Shown piece by piece: positions 1 through 9,141 of a stretch of DNA of 64,000 bases (position 1 is its first letter; each line of letters starts with the position of its first letter). The notes beneath the pieces were generated by a model, which saw only the letters and a program-made list of their open reading frames with translations, ran no database searches and was not told where the DNA came from. This DNA comes from Schauerella fraxinea (GTDB taxonomy: Bacteria > Pseudomonadota > Gammaproteobacteria > Burkholderiales > Burkholderiaceae_B), in the NCBI GenBank assembly GCA_030849965.1, contig JAVDKL010000001.1:248001-312000 (forward strand), read 5' to 3'. Position numbers and translations under genes: made by a program.

Positions 1-732
1 TCGCCCCTGGTTACCGATACGACGAAGCCGCATTTCTTCTTCCGCACGATCGGCCGCGACGACCAGCAAGGCCCGTACGCCGCCAACTACATCGCCACCC
101 AGCTCAAGCCCAAGAAGGTTGCCGTCCTGCACGACAAGCAAACCTACGGCTCGGGCGTGGCCACGCAGGTCAAGAACTCGCTTGAGAAAGCCAATGTGCC
201 GATCGCCATCTTCGAAGGCATCAACGTCGGCGATAGCGACTACTCGGCCGTCATCACCAAGCTGAAATCGGCGGGCGTGGATCTGGTCTACTTCGGCGGC
301 TACCACCCCGAGCTCGGCCTGCTGCTGCGTCAATCACGCGAGCAAGGGTTGAACGTGCAGTTCATGGGTCCGGAAGGCACGGCCAACCGGGATCTGGTGG
401 CGATCGCCGGTCCGGCCATCGAGGGTTTGCTGGTCACGTTGCCGGCCGACTTCACCAAGTTGCCGGGTAACGAAGGCATCGTGAAGGCATTCAAGGATGC
501 GAAGCGCGATCCGGACGGCGCCTTCCAGATGCCGGCTTACGCCGCGGTGCAGCTCATCGTCGACGGCATCAATGCCGTAGGCGAAGATCCCACCAAGGTC
601 GCCGACTATCTGCACAAGAACACCTTCAATACCGCCATCGGCAAAGTCGAATACGATGCCAAGGGCGACTTGAAGAACTTCGAATTCGCCGTCTACAAGT
701 GGGACAAGAGTGGCGCAAAAACGCAACTTTAA
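1..732 (+). CDS. livK: LIV-type ABC transporter substrate-binding protein (LivK), 5' truncated
   Basis: Periplasmic type-I binding protein for branched-chain or other amino acids. The frame is open from the first base of the window, so the signal peptide and first lobe lie outside it. The visible 243 residues include the hinge and second lobe, with typical segments FFRTIGRDDQQG, LKPKKVAVLHDKQTYG, VYFGGYHPE and GPEGTANRD, then IGKVEYDAKGD near the C-terminus. It is followed by livHMGF on the same strand, so it is the receptor of that importer. The 103-base gap to livH holds two hairpins that could raise receptor expression above that of the membrane subunits. The true ligand cannot be read from the sequence. 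Confidence 0.93.
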   Translation, partial: SPLVTDTTKPHFFFRTIGRDDQQGPYAANYIATQLKPKKVAVLHDKQTYGSGVATQVKNSLEKANVPIAIFEGINVGDSDYSAVITKLKSAGVDLVYFGGYHPELGLLLRQSREQGLNVQFMGPEGTANRDLVAIAGPAIEGLLVTLPADFTKLPGNEGIVKAFKDAKRDPDGAFQMPAYAAVQLIVDGINAVGEDPTKVADYLHKNTFNTAIGKVEYDAKGDLKNFEFAVYKWDKSGAKTQL

Positions 733-743
733 GTAGAACAAAA

Positions 744-766
744 CCGCCCGTCCCCAACACGGGCGG
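744..766 (+). other. Hairpin in the livK-livH gap
   Basis: Arms ccgcccgt (744-751) and acgggcgg (759-766) around a 7-base loop, starting just after the livK stop. There is no T-run, so it is more likely a 3'-end stabilising structure than a terminator. Confidence 0.5.
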
Positions 767-784
767 ATACGCAGGGCCAGGTCG

Positions 785-821
785 CCGGTCCCGGGTGGTT
801 CTTCCGGGGCCGGTGCCTTTT
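785..821 (+). terminator. Attenuator-like hairpin before livH
   Basis: A 10-bp stem, ccggtcccgg (785-794) with ccggggccgg (804-813) and one T-G wobble, is followed by cctttt. It lies inside the operon just before the livH ribosome binding site (tggag at 821). It probably acts as a leaky terminator that lowers expression of the membrane and ATPase subunits relative to livK. Confidence 0.5.
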
Positions 822-835
822 GGAGCACAAGCAAC

Positions 836-1762
836 ATGTCCGACCTCATCCCCCAACTGTCCCAGCAGATCTTCAACGGTCTGTCGCTGGGCGCGATCTA
901 CGCGCTGATCGCCATCGGCTACACAATGGTCTATGGCATCATCGGTATGATCAATTTCGCACATGGCGAAATCTATATGATCGGCGCTTACGTCGGTCTC
1001 GTTACGCTCACGGCCATCGGCACGCAGAGCGGTTTGCCGCTGCCATTCATCATCGGCGCGATGCTGGTGGTGGCCATGGTGGTTACCGGTGTGTACGGCT
1101 ATACGCTGGAGCGCATCGCCTATCGGCCGGTACGCGGCAGCCCCAGATTGGTCGCCTTGATCTCGGCGATCGGGATGTCGATCTTCCTGCAGAACTGGGT
1201 TGCACTCGGCCAGGGCGCACGCGACATGGCGGTGCCCGCATTGATGTCGGGCGCCGTCACCTTTACGCTCGGCACCAGTTTCGAAGTCACCATGCCGTAT
1301 TCGCGCATCATGATCATTCTGGTCACGGTGGTGTTGATGATCGCGCTTACGCTGTTCATCAAGTATTCCCGCATGGGCCGCGCATCGCGCGCCTGCTCGC
1401 AGGATATGCATATGGCCAATCTGCTGGGCATCGACACCAATCGCGTGATCTCGTTCACGTTTGTGCTGGGCGCCATGCTGGCCGCCGTGGGCGGCGTGCT
1501 CATCGCCGTCACGATCGGCAAGCTCAATCCGTTTATCGGCTTCATCGTCGGCATCAAGGCGTTTACCGCAGCCGTGCTGGGCGGCATCGGCAGCATTCCC
1601 GGCGCGATGCTGGGCGGTGTGCTGCTCGGTCTGGCGGAAACGTTTGCGGCAGCCTATATCTCGTCGCAATACAAGGATATTGTCGCGTTCGGCCTGCTCG
1701 TGCTGATCCTGTTGTTTCGCCCCACGGGTCTGTTGGGCAAGCCTGAGGTGGAAAAAGTCTGA
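836..1762 (+). CDS. livH: LIV-type ABC permease LivH
   Basis: Inner-membrane permease subunit, 308 residues and strongly hydrophobic throughout with about eight membrane segments. The N-terminal part [19 protein letters not shown] and the following INFAHGE motif are hallmarks of the LivH family. The C-terminal loop (residues about 225-255: [20 protein letters not shown]) matches the EAA-like ATPase contact. The ATG at 836 follows a tggag ribosome binding site at 821-825. The TGA stop overlaps the livM ATG by one base, indicating translational coupling. Confidence 0.96.
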   Translation: MSDLIPQLSQQIFNGLSLGAIYALIAIGYTMVYGIIGMINFAHGEIYMIGAYVGLVTLTAIGTQSGLPLPFIIGAMLVVAMVVTGVYGYTLERIAYRPVRGSPRLVALISAIGMSIFLQNWVALGQGARDMAVPALMSGAVTFTLGTSFEVTMPYSRIMIILVTVVLMIALTLFIKYSRMGRASRACSQDMHMANLLGIDTNRVISFTFVLGAMLAAVGGVLIAVTIGKLNPFIGFIVGIKAFTAAVLGGIGSIPGAMLGGVLLGLAETFAAAYISSQYKDIVAFGLLVLILLFRPTGLLGKPEVEKV

Positions 1763-2994
1763 TGCAGATCTCTTTCAAAAACGCATTCATCGCGGCCATT
1801 CTGACGGCTGTGATCGTGACGCCGGTGTTCGGTTTGCACCTGACGCGTCAGGGCGCCCAAACCATCATGGCGCCCAACTGGAACCTCGTGCTGATCGCCA
1901 TGGCCGTGGTGTTCGTGGGTCAATTGCTGCGGCCCTGGCTGGCATTGCCCTTCAAGGCATTGCGCAGCGCGCTGCCGGTATTGCCGGCATCGCCCGCCCG
2001 GGGCAACAAGTGGATCATCGCGCTCGCCATCGCCGCGGCCGTGATCTGGCCGTTTTTCGGCGGCCGCAGCTCGGTGGACATCGCCACGCTGGTGCTGATC
2101 TACGTGATGCTCGCCTTGGGACTGAACATCGTCGTGGGTTTCGCGGGGCTGCTCGATCTGGGCTTCGTCGGCTTCTACGCCGTGGGCGCCTATACCTACG
2201 CCTTGCTGTATCACTGGGCGGGGTGGGGCTTCTGGGAAGCGCTGCCGTTGGCGGGCGCCATGTCGGCCTTGTTCGGCTTCGTGCTCGGCTTTCCCGTGCT
2301 CAGACTACGTGGCGATTATCTTGCCATCGTGACGTTGGGCTTCGGCGAAATCATCCGGTTGCTGCTCATTAACCTGAATCAGTTCACCGGCGGGCCGGAC
2401 GGTATTTCGGGCGTGCCCAAACCCACCGTGTTCGGCATGGAGATGACGCGACGCGCGAGCCAGGAGGGCGTGAGCACCTTCCACGAAATTGTGGGCTGGA
2501 CGTTCAGCAATCAGCACATGGTCGTCTATCTGTATTTGATGGCTTTGCTGCTGGCGTTGATCACCCTGGGCGTATCCACTCGTTTGATCCGCATGCCGGT
2601 CGGGCGCGCCTGGGAAGCCCTGCGGGAGGACGAAATCGCGTGCCGGTCGCTGGGCCTGAATCCCACGCGCATCAAGCTGTCGGCGTTCACCTTGGGCGCG
2701 ATGTTCGCCGGGTTCGGCGGCGCGTTCTTCGCGGCCCGCCAAGGTCTGGTCAATCCGGAGTCGTTCACGTTCATCGAATCCGCGCTCATCCTGGCCATCG
2801 TGGTGCTGGGAGGCATGGGGTCGCAGGTCGGGGTGATTCTTGCGGCGATTATTTTGACCGTGCTGCCGGAGTTGGCGCGCGAATTTGCAGAGTATCGGAT
2901 GTTGCTGTTCGGCTTAGTGATGGTGCTGATGATGATGTGGCGTCCCCAAGGGCTGCTTCCCATGAAGCGTCCGCATCGGGAGCTGAAGTCATGA
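1762..2994 (+). CDS. livM: LIV-type ABC permease LivM
   Basis: Second permease subunit, 410 residues. An N-terminal extension of about 90 residues with two hydrophobic segments precedes the LivM core, as in the long LivM proteins of proteobacteria. Family motifs are [17 protein letters not shown] (about residue 115), [14 protein letters not shown] and [15 protein letters not shown] near the C-terminus. It starts within the livH stop and ends with a 4-base ATGA overlap with livG. It pairs with LivH to form the translocation pore. Confidence 0.96.
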   Translation: MQISFKNAFIAAILTAVIVTPVFGLHLTRQGAQTIMAPNWNLVLIAMAVVFVGQLLRPWLALPFKALRSALPVLPASPARGNKWIIALAIAAAVIWPFFGGRSSVDIATLVLIYVMLALGLNIVVGFAGLLDLGFVGFYAVGAYTYALLYHWAGWGFWEALPLAGAMSALFGFVLGFPVLRLRGDYLAIVTLGFGEIIRLLLINLNQFTGGPDGISGVPKPTVFGMEMTRRASQEGVSTFHEIVGWTFSNQHMVVYLYLMALLLALITLGVSTRLIRMPVGRAWEALREDEIACRSLGLNPTRIKLSAFTLGAMFAGFGGAFFAARQGLVNPESFTFIESALILAIVVLGGMGSQVGVILAAIILTVLPELAREFAEYRMLLFGLVMVLMMMWRPQGLLPMKRPHRELKS

Positions 2995-3758
2995 CGCAGT
3001 CGTTGTTGGAAGTTTCAGGGTTGTCGATGCGCTTCGGCGGTCTGCTGGCCGTCGATAGCGTAGCGTTCGACGTGCGGCGCGACGAAGTGTTCGCCATCAT
3101 CGGTCCTAACGGTGCTGGCAAGACCACGGTGTTCAACTGCGTGGGCGGGTTCTACAAACCCACTGCCGGCACCATTACGATGGACGGCAAGTCCATCACC
3201 GGGATGCCGAGCCACAATGTGGCGCGCCAGGGACTGGTGCGTACGTTCCAGAACGTGCGGTTGTTCAAGCAGCTTACGGTGCTCGAAAACCTGCTGGTGG
3301 CGCAACACACGCAAGTCGAGACGCGCCTGCTGCCCGGGCTGCTCAAGCTCAAGTCGTATCGACGCGCCGAAGAAGAGGCCATGGATCGCGCGGCCGAGTG
3401 GCTCGATTTCATGGGCCTGCGCGAGTTTGCCAACCGCGAGGCGGGCAATCTGGCCTATGGCCATCAACGGCGCCTGGAGATTGCGCGTTGCATGATCACC
3501 AAGCCGCGCCTGCTGATGCTCGACGAGCCCGCGGCCGGCCTCAATCCGCAGGAAAAGCGCGATCTGCAAGGCTTGATCGACCGCCTGCGCCGCGAATTCG
3601 GCGTGGCGGTGCTGCTCATCGAGCACGATATGAGTCTCATCATGGGTATTTCGGATCGCATTCTCGTTATGGAGCACGGCAAGACCATTACTACCGGCAC
3701 CCCCGAACAAGTGCAGAGCGACGAGCGCGTCATCAAAGCGTATTTGGGGGAAGAGTGA
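2991..3758 (+). CDS. livG: LIV-type ABC ATPase LivG
   Basis: Cytoplasmic ATP-binding subunit, 255 residues. Walker A is GPNGAGKTT, the Q-loop is [10 protein letters not shown], the signature is the LivG-type [13 protein letters not shown] instead of LSGGQ, and Walker B is [13 protein letters not shown], followed by the switch histidine in LIEHDM. The start at 2991 was chosen because it gives the usual LivG length and an ATGA overlap with livM. A longer open frame upstream only reads livM out of frame. The stop overlaps livF by one base. Confidence 0.96.
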   Translation: MTQSLLEVSGLSMRFGGLLAVDSVAFDVRRDEVFAIIGPNGAGKTTVFNCVGGFYKPTAGTITMDGKSITGMPSHNVARQGLVRTFQNVRLFKQLTVLENLLVAQHTQVETRLLPGLLKLKSYRRAEEEAMDRAAEWLDFMGLREFANREAGNLAYGHQRRLEIARCMITKPRLLMLDEPAAGLNPQEKRDLQGLIDRLRREFGVAVLLIEHDMSLIMGISDRILVMEHGKTITTGTPEQVQSDERVIKAYLGEE

Positions 3759-4459
3759 TGCTGAAGCTTGAAAACATACACACCTATTACGGCGCGATCC
3801 AGGCACTCAATGGCGTATCGGTCGAGGTCAACAAGGGCGAAATCGTTACGCTGATCGGCAGCAATGGCGCCGGCAAGACGACACTCTTGATGAGTATCTG
3901 CGGCAATCCGCGCATTCAAGAAGGGCGGATCGAGTTCCAAGGCGAAGATATCTCGAAGAAAGATACGCACCACATCATGCGCAGCGGCATTGCCGTGTCG
4001 CCTGAAGGGCGGCGGGTATTCAAAGACCTCACCGTCGCTGAAAACCTGATGATGGGCGGGTTCTTTTTGTCGCGTGACGAGATCCAGAAGGGTCTCGAGT
4101 ATGTATACGGGCTCTTTCCGCGCCTGAAGGAGCGGGCACAGCAACGCGCGGGCACGATGTCGGGTGGCGAGCAGCAAATGTTGGCCATTGGGCGCGCATT
4201 GATGTCGCGGCCCACGTTGCTGTTGCTGGACGAGCCCACGCTGGGCCTGGCGCCGCTCATCATCGCACAGATCTTCCAGATCATCCGCACGATTCGCGAT
4301 CAGGGCATCACGGTGTTTCTCGTCGAGCAAAACGCCAACAAGGCATTGCAGGTGGCCGATCGCGGCTATGTGCTCGAAACCGGCCGGGTCGTGCTGGCCG
4401 ACACCGGCGCCAATCTGCTGGTCAACCCAGAAGTGCGGCGCGCCTATTTGGGGGCATAA
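3758..4459 (+). CDS. livF: LIV-type ABC ATPase LivF
   Basis: Second ATPase, 233 residues, which heterodimerises with LivG. Walker A is GSNGAGKTTL, the signature is MSGGEQQMLAIGRAL, Walker B is LLLLDEPTLGLAP, and the H-loop position is VEQN, as in all LivF proteins. It begins at the ATG that overlaps the livG stop. The last codons (YLGA and stop) have been duplicated as a near-identical 19-base tandem copy just beyond the stop. The operon ends at the hairpin at 4486. Confidence 0.96.
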   Translation: MLKLENIHTYYGAIQALNGVSVEVNKGEIVTLIGSNGAGKTTLLMSICGNPRIQEGRIEFQGEDISKKDTHHIMRSGIAVSPEGRRVFKDLTVAENLMMGGFFLSRDEIQKGLEYVYGLFPRLKERAQQRAGTMSGGEQQMLAIGRALMSRPTLLLLDEPTLGLAPLIIAQIFQIIRTIRDQGITVFLVEQNANKALQVADRGYVLETGRVVLADTGANLLVNPEVRRAYLGA

Positions 4460-4480
4460 GTCTTATTTGGGTGCATAAGT
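4445..4480 (+). repeat. 19-base tandem duplication across the livF stop codon
   Basis: tatttgggggcataagt (4445-4461) recurs as tatttgggtgcataagt (4464-4480), one mismatch in 17 bases with a period of 19. The copy recreates the last livF codons and stop downstream of the real stop. Confidence 0.8.
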
Positions 4481-4485
4481 AAAAG

Positions 4486-4522
4486 CAGGCCTCGTGCGCC
4501 AGAACCTGGCGCACGCGGCCTG
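4486..4522. terminator. Long hairpin between convergent livF and GST genes
   Basis: Two 17-base arms, caggcctcgtgcgccag and ctggcgcacgcggcctg, pair with a single mismatch around the loop aac. There is no T-run on either side. It sits between convergent genes and could end transcripts from both directions or protect the 3' end of the livF message. Confidence 0.6.
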
Positions 4523-4553
4523 AATCACGCCGCGCGCACCGCTTGGGCCTGGA

Positions 4554-5168
4554 TTATTCCAGGCCTTCCGCTTTCATGGCCGCCTTCACGTGTTCATCGG
4601 CACGCATGCGCTCAAAGAACGTGCTCAGGTTCGACATGCTGCCGATGGCGATTTCCTTGGCGCGTGCCCAGCGCAACACCACAAACAGGTAGGCGTCCGC
4701 AATCGACGGTGTATCGCCGGTCAGGTAGGACTTTCCTTCCAGTTGTTGGTCGAGAATGCCGAATAGCGTGACCAATTTCTTGGCGGAGTTGGCGCGTAAT
4801 TCAGCCTGCGCATCGTCGCTCGCCACCAGGCTTTGCGCGCCGAAGATGGCCCCGAACGTTTTATGTACATCCGAATTGATGAAGCCCACCCAACGGCGCA
4901 CGTCGGCCCGCGAGCGAGCCGTGCCGGCGCCGAGCAAGGCCGACTTGGGTGCCTGTTCGGCGATGTATTCCAGAATGGCCGCGTTTTGCGTCAATGCCCA
5001 ATCGCCTTCGGTCAGCACGGGCACCGAGCCCACCGGATTGAGTGCCAGGAACGCGGGCTGCTTGATCTGTTCGCGGGTGACCACTTCCAATTCGTAGGGC
5101 AATCCGGCCCACTCGAGCACGATGTGGCCGGCCAGCGAGCACGCGCCGGGCATGGTGTACAGTTTCAT
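4554..5168 (-). CDS. Glutathione S-transferase (beta-class type)
   Basis: Predicted cytoplasmic glutathione transferase or reductase, 204 residues, the normal family size. The N-terminal thioredoxin-like domain (1-80) begins MKLYTMPGACSLAGH. Cys10 matches the conserved cysteine of bacterial beta-class enzymes, and the glutathione-site motif NPVGSVPVL (about 45-53) is present. The helical C-terminal domain contains DTPSIADAYLFVV, the usual N-capping box. The ATG is preceded on its strand by an aggagct ribosome binding site. It is a single gene divergent from the sugar dehydrogenase. Its substrate cannot be inferred from context. Confidence 0.9.
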   Translation of the reverse strand: MKLYTMPGACSLAGHIVLEWAGLPYELEVVTREQIKQPAFLALNPVGSVPVLTEGDWALTQNAAILEYIAEQAPKSALLGAGTARSRADVRRWVGFINSDVHKTFGAIFGAQSLVASDDAQAELRANSAKKLVTLFGILDQQLEGKSYLTGDTPSIADAYLFVVLRWARAKEIAIGSMSNLSTFFERMRADEHVKAAMKAEGLE

Positions 5169-5265
5169 CTATTCAGCTCCTGTTCAGGATGGGGCTTGGC
5201 CGCAGTGTTGCTTGCCTGAGCGCCGGCATCTTCCCGCTTATCGTAACGCCTAAAGGATACGCATC

Positions 5266-6435
5266 TTGACCCCAGTCGCACGACGCCTCGCGGCCCGCCT
5301 GGCCGCCCAAAGCCTTTCGTTGAGTCTGCTTACCGCAGCATTGTTCATCCCGACGGTGGCGCACAGCGCGCCAGCCGCCGCAGCCGCACAGGCGCCACTC
5401 GATGTGACGGTCGTGGCTGAAGGTCTCGATCGTCCTTGGGCGCTCGCCTTTCTGCCCGACGGTGCGGCCTTGATCACCGAACGCTCGGGTGCCATGCGCC
5501 TGTGGCAGGCAGGCAAGGGCGCCGGCAAACCGATTTCGGGCGTGCCGAAGGTGTGGGCAAGCGGCCAAGGCGGACTGCTGGATGTGGTGCTCTCGCCCGA
5601 CTTCGCCACCTCGCGCTGGGTGTACTTCAGCTATGCCGAGGAAGGTGACGGCAAGGCCGGTACGGCGGTCGCGCGCGGCAAGCTCAACGCCGATCGCACC
5701 GCGCTTACCGATGTGGCGGTGATCTTCCGTCAAACGCCGAAGCTGTCGGTGGGTAACCACTTCGGCTCCCGCTTGGCGTTCGATCGCGACGGCTTTCTGT
5801 TCATCACGCTGGGCGAGAACAACCAACGCCCCACGGCGCAGGATCTCGATAAATTGCAGGGCAAGATCGTGCGGCTGCGCGCCGATGGCAAAGTCCCGCC
5901 TGACAATCCCTTCGTGAACAAGGCCGGTGCGCGTCCGGAGATCTGGACCTACGGCATGCGCAATCCGCAGGGCATGGCCATTCATCCCGTAACCGGTGCC
6001 GTGTGGGAAAACGAACACGGCCCGCGCGGGGGTGATGAAATCAATATTCTGTCGCCCGGCAAGAACTACGGCTGGCCAATCGCCACGCATGGCATCAATT
6101 ATTCGGGTCAGCCGATTCCCGAAGCCAAGGGCAAAAGCGCGGCCGGCATGGAAGACCCGCATTTCGTGTGGGAGAAATCGCCCGGTTTGAGCGGCATGGC
6201 GTTTTATACGGCCGATCGGTTTCCGCAGTGGAAGAACAGCATCTTCATCGGCGCTTTGGCCACCCAGGAGTTGATCCGTGTAAAGCTGGACGGCAACAAG
6301 GTCGTGGGCGAGGAGCGCCTGCTGGCCGATCGCGGCGAACGCGTGCGCGATGTGCGCGTGGGCCCCGATGGCTACGTGTATGCGTTGACGGACGAAAGCA
6401 ACGGCAAATTGTTGAAAATTGGCCTGACGCCTTAA
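5266..6435 (+). CDS. PQQ-dependent soluble sugar dehydrogenase (Asd/YliI-like)
   Basis: Periplasmic quinoprotein of the glucose/sorbosone dehydrogenase family, 389 residues, oxidising aldoses or related alcohols with pyrroloquinoline quinone. An export signal covers about residues 1-42 (Arg-rich start, hydrophobic core, AHSAPAAAA). Beta-propeller motifs include DRPWALAFLPDG, GQGGLLDVVLSPDF, SVGNHFGSRLAF, YGMRNPQGMA and ENEHGPRGGDEIN, which carry family PQQ and calcium site residues. The start is TTG at 5266, chosen because aaagga lies 8 bases upstream. No PQQ biosynthesis genes are in the window. Confidence 0.9.
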   Translation: MTPVARRLAARLAAQSLSLSLLTAALFIPTVAHSAPAAAAAQAPLDVTVVAEGLDRPWALAFLPDGAALITERSGAMRLWQAGKGAGKPISGVPKVWASGQGGLLDVVLSPDFATSRWVYFSYAEEGDGKAGTAVARGKLNADRTALTDVAVIFRQTPKLSVGNHFGSRLAFDRDGFLFITLGENNQRPTAQDLDKLQGKIVRLRADGKVPPDNPFVNKAGARPEIWTYGMRNPQGMAIHPVTGAVWENEHGPRGGDEINILSPGKNYGWPIATHGINYSGQPIPEAKGKSAAGMEDPHFVWEKSPGLSGMAFYTADRFPQWKNSIFIGALATQELIRVKLDGNKVVGEERLLADRGERVRDVRVGPDGYVYALTDESNGKLLKIGLTP

Positions 6436-6448
6436 GCACCGGCGACTT

Positions 6449-6823
6449 TCAAGCCGCGCGGTAAGCGGCCCATGCCACCATGGCCCAAGCGACCATGAAC
6501 GCCAATCCGCCCACCGGGGTGACGGGGCCGAGCCACCGCATCCCGGTGGTGGAGAGCAGGTACAGGCTGCCGCTGAACATCACGATGCCGGCCAGCATCA
6601 CCCATGCTGCCGTCCCGATCAGCGGCTGATTCAGCCGCGCCGATAGTCCCGCCAGGATGAACAGCCCCAGCGCATGCGCGATGTGATACGTCACCGCCGT
6701 TTGCCACACGCCAAGCATCTCTGGGGTCAGCAGACGCTTTAATCCATGCGCGCCGAACGCGCCGGCGCCCACGGCGGCGATCATGTTCAGGGCGGCCAAT
6801 ATTGTGATAATGCGGTCGGTCAT
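6449..6823 (-). CDS. DUF423 family small membrane protein (YgdD/YwdK-like)
   Basis: A 124-residue inner-membrane protein with four hydrophobic helices. The family signature [11 protein letters not shown] (about 19-29), the conserved [13 protein letters not shown] and the C-terminal [12 protein letters not shown] identify DUF423 proteins, whose function is unknown. The start at 6823 gives the normal family length. The frame stays open upstream, but that extra segment has no family similarity. It is divergent from the wsp operon. Confidence 0.9.
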   Translation of the reverse strand: MTDRIITILAALNMIAAVGAGAFGAHGLKRLLTPEMLGVWQTAVTYHIAHALGLFILAGLSARLNQPLIGTAAWVMLAGIVMFSGSLYLLSTTGMRWLGPVTPVGGLAFMVAWAMVAWAAYRAA

Positions 6824-6979
6824 GTTCGGTCCTTGTCGCGCGCAAGCCGCGCTCGCGGCAATTGGAGGTATGCGAAGGCTGTAATCATAGGCCAAGCGGG
6901 TGACGTCCTGTATCATCCTTCGAGCGGTGGACGGTCGATAGACGTCTGCCGTTTTCCCCTTTTTGTGACTGGTGGTGGG

Positions 6980-8599
6980 ATGAGTAACGGATCGCTCAAG
7001 CAACGCATTTTGTTCAGCTTTGTCATCATCCTTGCCATTATGGGATTGATGGCAGCGCTGGCGGCTTCACGGCTCAATCTGATCGAGCGCGAAGCCGACG
7101 ATCTGAGTTCGGATTCGATGCCGGGGCTGTATTACAGCACCAACGTTCGTGCCGCCTGGAACGACTCATACCAACTGCTGCAAGAGCTTGTCGAGCTCAG
7201 CTCGCCCGATCTCCGCGCCAACTACGTCACGCAGCTTCAAATACAGCAACGCAATCTGGATCAACAGATCGCGATGTACGAGAAGACGGCGACCACTGAC
7301 GACGATCAAGCGCGCGTTCGAGATTTCAAAGCCGTGCGTCAGCAGTTCGATGTCGTCGAGGCATCGGTGCTGGAGATGTCGACACGCAACGAGCTCGATG
7401 CCGCAGCGCTTCAAGTGCGCGGCACGGTGCGGCCGATCTGGCAGAAAGGCCGCGACATCCTGCGCACGATGGTCGATAGCAACCGCTTGTCCGCAGAGCT
7501 TTCGGTGACGCAGATCGGTAGGTCGCTCAAGCAGGCTGAAGTGAGCATGTTGATCGCCGTGATCGTGGCCATCATCGCGGCGGGCTTTTGCGGGTATTTG
7601 TTGATGCGTGCGATCACCGAGCCCATGGGCAAGCTGGTCGATACCTTGCACGGCCTAGGGTCGGGCGATCTCACGCGACGCCTCGAGCTCAACCGCCGCG
7701 ACGAGTACGCCGCCGTCGAGGCCGGGTTCAACAGCATGGCCGACGAACTGACGGGTTTGGTAGGCCAGGCGCAGCGCTCCGCGATTCAGGTCGCCACCTC
7801 GGTAACCGAGATCGCGGCCACCTCGAAGCAGCAGCAAGCCACGGCGTCCGAAGTAGCCGCCACCACCACCGAAATCGGCGCCACGTCGCGTGAGATTTCG
7901 GCGACGTCGCGGGATCTCGTACGCACCATGATCGAGGTGTCCTCGGCTGCCGAGCAGAGCTCTTCGCTCGCCGGCACCAGTCAATCAGGGCTGGCGCGCA
8001 TGGAAGACACCATGCGCAACGTGATGAGCGCGGCGGGATCGGTCAACGGCAAGCTGGCGATCCTGAATGAAAAGGCGAGCAACATCACGCAGGTGGTCAC
8101 GACCATCAACAAGGTGGCCGATCAAACGAACCTTCTGTCGCTGAACGCGGCGATCGAAGCCGAAAAGGCGGGCGAGTACGGCCGCGGCTTCGTCGTGGTG
8201 GCCACTGAAATCCGGCGATTGGCCGACCAAACGGCGGTCGCGACCTACGACATCGAACAGATGGTGCGAGAAATCCAATCGGCCGTGTCCGCGGGCGTGA
8301 TGGGCATGGACAAGTTCTCCGAAGAAGTGCGGCGTGGCATCGGCGACGTGCAGCAGGTGGGTGAGCAGCTCTCGCAGATCATCGCGCAGGTGCAGTTGCT
8401 GGCGCCGCGGGTATTGATGGTCAACGAGGGCATGCAAGCCCAGGCCACGGGCGCCGAGCAGATCAATCAAGCGTTGGTGCAACTGAGCGACGCCACGCAG
8501 CAAACGGTTGAGTCGCTGCGCCAGTCAAGTCTTGCCATCGAAGAGCTCAATCACGTCGCGAACGGCTTGCGCAGCGGCGTGTCGCGGTTCAAGGTTTAA
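6980..8599 (+). CDS. wspA: WspA, membrane methyl-accepting chemoreceptor
   Basis: Surface-sensing receptor at the head of the Wsp operon, 539 residues. Membrane helix 1 spans about 9-30, a periplasmic four-helix-type sensor about 31-187, membrane helix 2 about 188-210 ([20 protein letters not shown]), then a HAMP domain and a long cytoplasmic coiled coil with the conserved hairpin tip [21 protein letters not shown]. The glutamate/alanine/threonine-rich helices carry likely methylation sites. The ATG at 6980, after ggtggtggg, gives a normal receptor; earlier in-frame codons add an implausible cytoplasmic stretch. In Pseudomonas, WspA activates the WspE kinase on surface contact. Confidence 0.93.
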   Translation: MSNGSLKQRILFSFVIILAIMGLMAALAASRLNLIEREADDLSSDSMPGLYYSTNVRAAWNDSYQLLQELVELSSPDLRANYVTQLQIQQRNLDQQIAMYEKTATTDDDQARVRDFKAVRQQFDVVEASVLEMSTRNELDAAALQVRGTVRPIWQKGRDILRTMVDSNRLSAELSVTQIGRSLKQAEVSMLIAVIVAIIAAGFCGYLLMRAITEPMGKLVDTLHGLGSGDLTRRLELNRRDEYAAVEAGFNSMADELTGLVGQAQRSAIQVATSVTEIAATSKQQQATASEVAATTTEIGATSREISATSRDLVRTMIEVSSAAEQSSSLAGTSQSGLARMEDTMRNVMSAAGSVNGKLAILNEKASNITQVVTTINKVADQTNLLSLNAAIEAEKAGEYGRGFVVVATEIRRLADQTAVATYDIEQMVREIQSAVSAGVMGMDKFSEEVRRGIGDVQQVGEQLSQIIAQVQLLAPRVLMVNEGMQAQATGAEQINQALVQLSDATQQTVESLRQSSLAIEELNHVANGLRSGVSRFKV

Positions 8600-8613
8600 G
8601 GCGGCACGGCACC

Positions 8614-9141
8614 ATGGCGGCCTTCGCGTCCACCGCATTCGGCGCCGCAACGCGTGCGGCGAGTGGCCGGCGCACCCTGTTTCTACGTTTTCGTATCGGC
8701 CGCGACGGCTACGTGCTCGCGGCGAGGGACATCGTGCGCGTGTTGCCGCTGAGCCCGGTAAAGGTATTGCCCGGCACGCCGGCATGGGTGGAGGGATTGA
8801 TTTCGGTCGGCGCGCGCGCGATCCCGGTGATCGACGTATCCGCATTGGCGTGCGGCGTACCCTCGCCGCGATTGACGAGCACGCGCATCGCCTTGGTGCG
8901 CTATGCGTTTGACGGCCGCACCGCGGCGACTGCACCGTTGCTCGGCCTCATGCTCGAGCACGCCACGGAAACCCTGCATCTGAATGCGAACGAGTTTGTT
9001 CCAGCGGCCGTGCAGAGCGAATGTGCCCCGTATCTTGGACCGGTCTGTCAGACGCCGTCAGGCATGGTGCAGTGGCTCGAGCTGCCCGATGTGGTGCCGC
9101 CGTCAGCGCGCGCGCTCCTTTTCGCGGAGCAATCGGCATGA
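8614..9141 (+). CDS. wspB: WspB, CheW-type coupling protein
   Basis: CheW-domain adaptor of 175 residues linking receptor and kinase. The fold signature runs from RFRIGRDGYVLAARDIVRVLPL (about 25-46, shown in part) through WVEGLISVGARAIPVIDV (62-79), the CheW strand pattern with an unusual ISVGARAIPV in place of INLRGRIVPV. It lies 14 bases after wspA and overlaps wspC by ATGA. Its position between receptor and CheR-like methyltransferase matches the known wsp order. It is one of two CheW proteins in the operon. Confidence 0.88.
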   Translation: MAAFASTAFGAATRAASGRRTLFLRFRIGRDGYVLAARDIVRVLPLSPVKVLPGTPAWVEGLISVGARAIPVIDVSALACGVPSPRLTSTRIALVRYAFDGRTAATAPLLGLMLEHATETLHLNANEFVPAAVQSECAPYLGPVCQTPSGMVQWLELPDVVPPSARALLFAEQSA

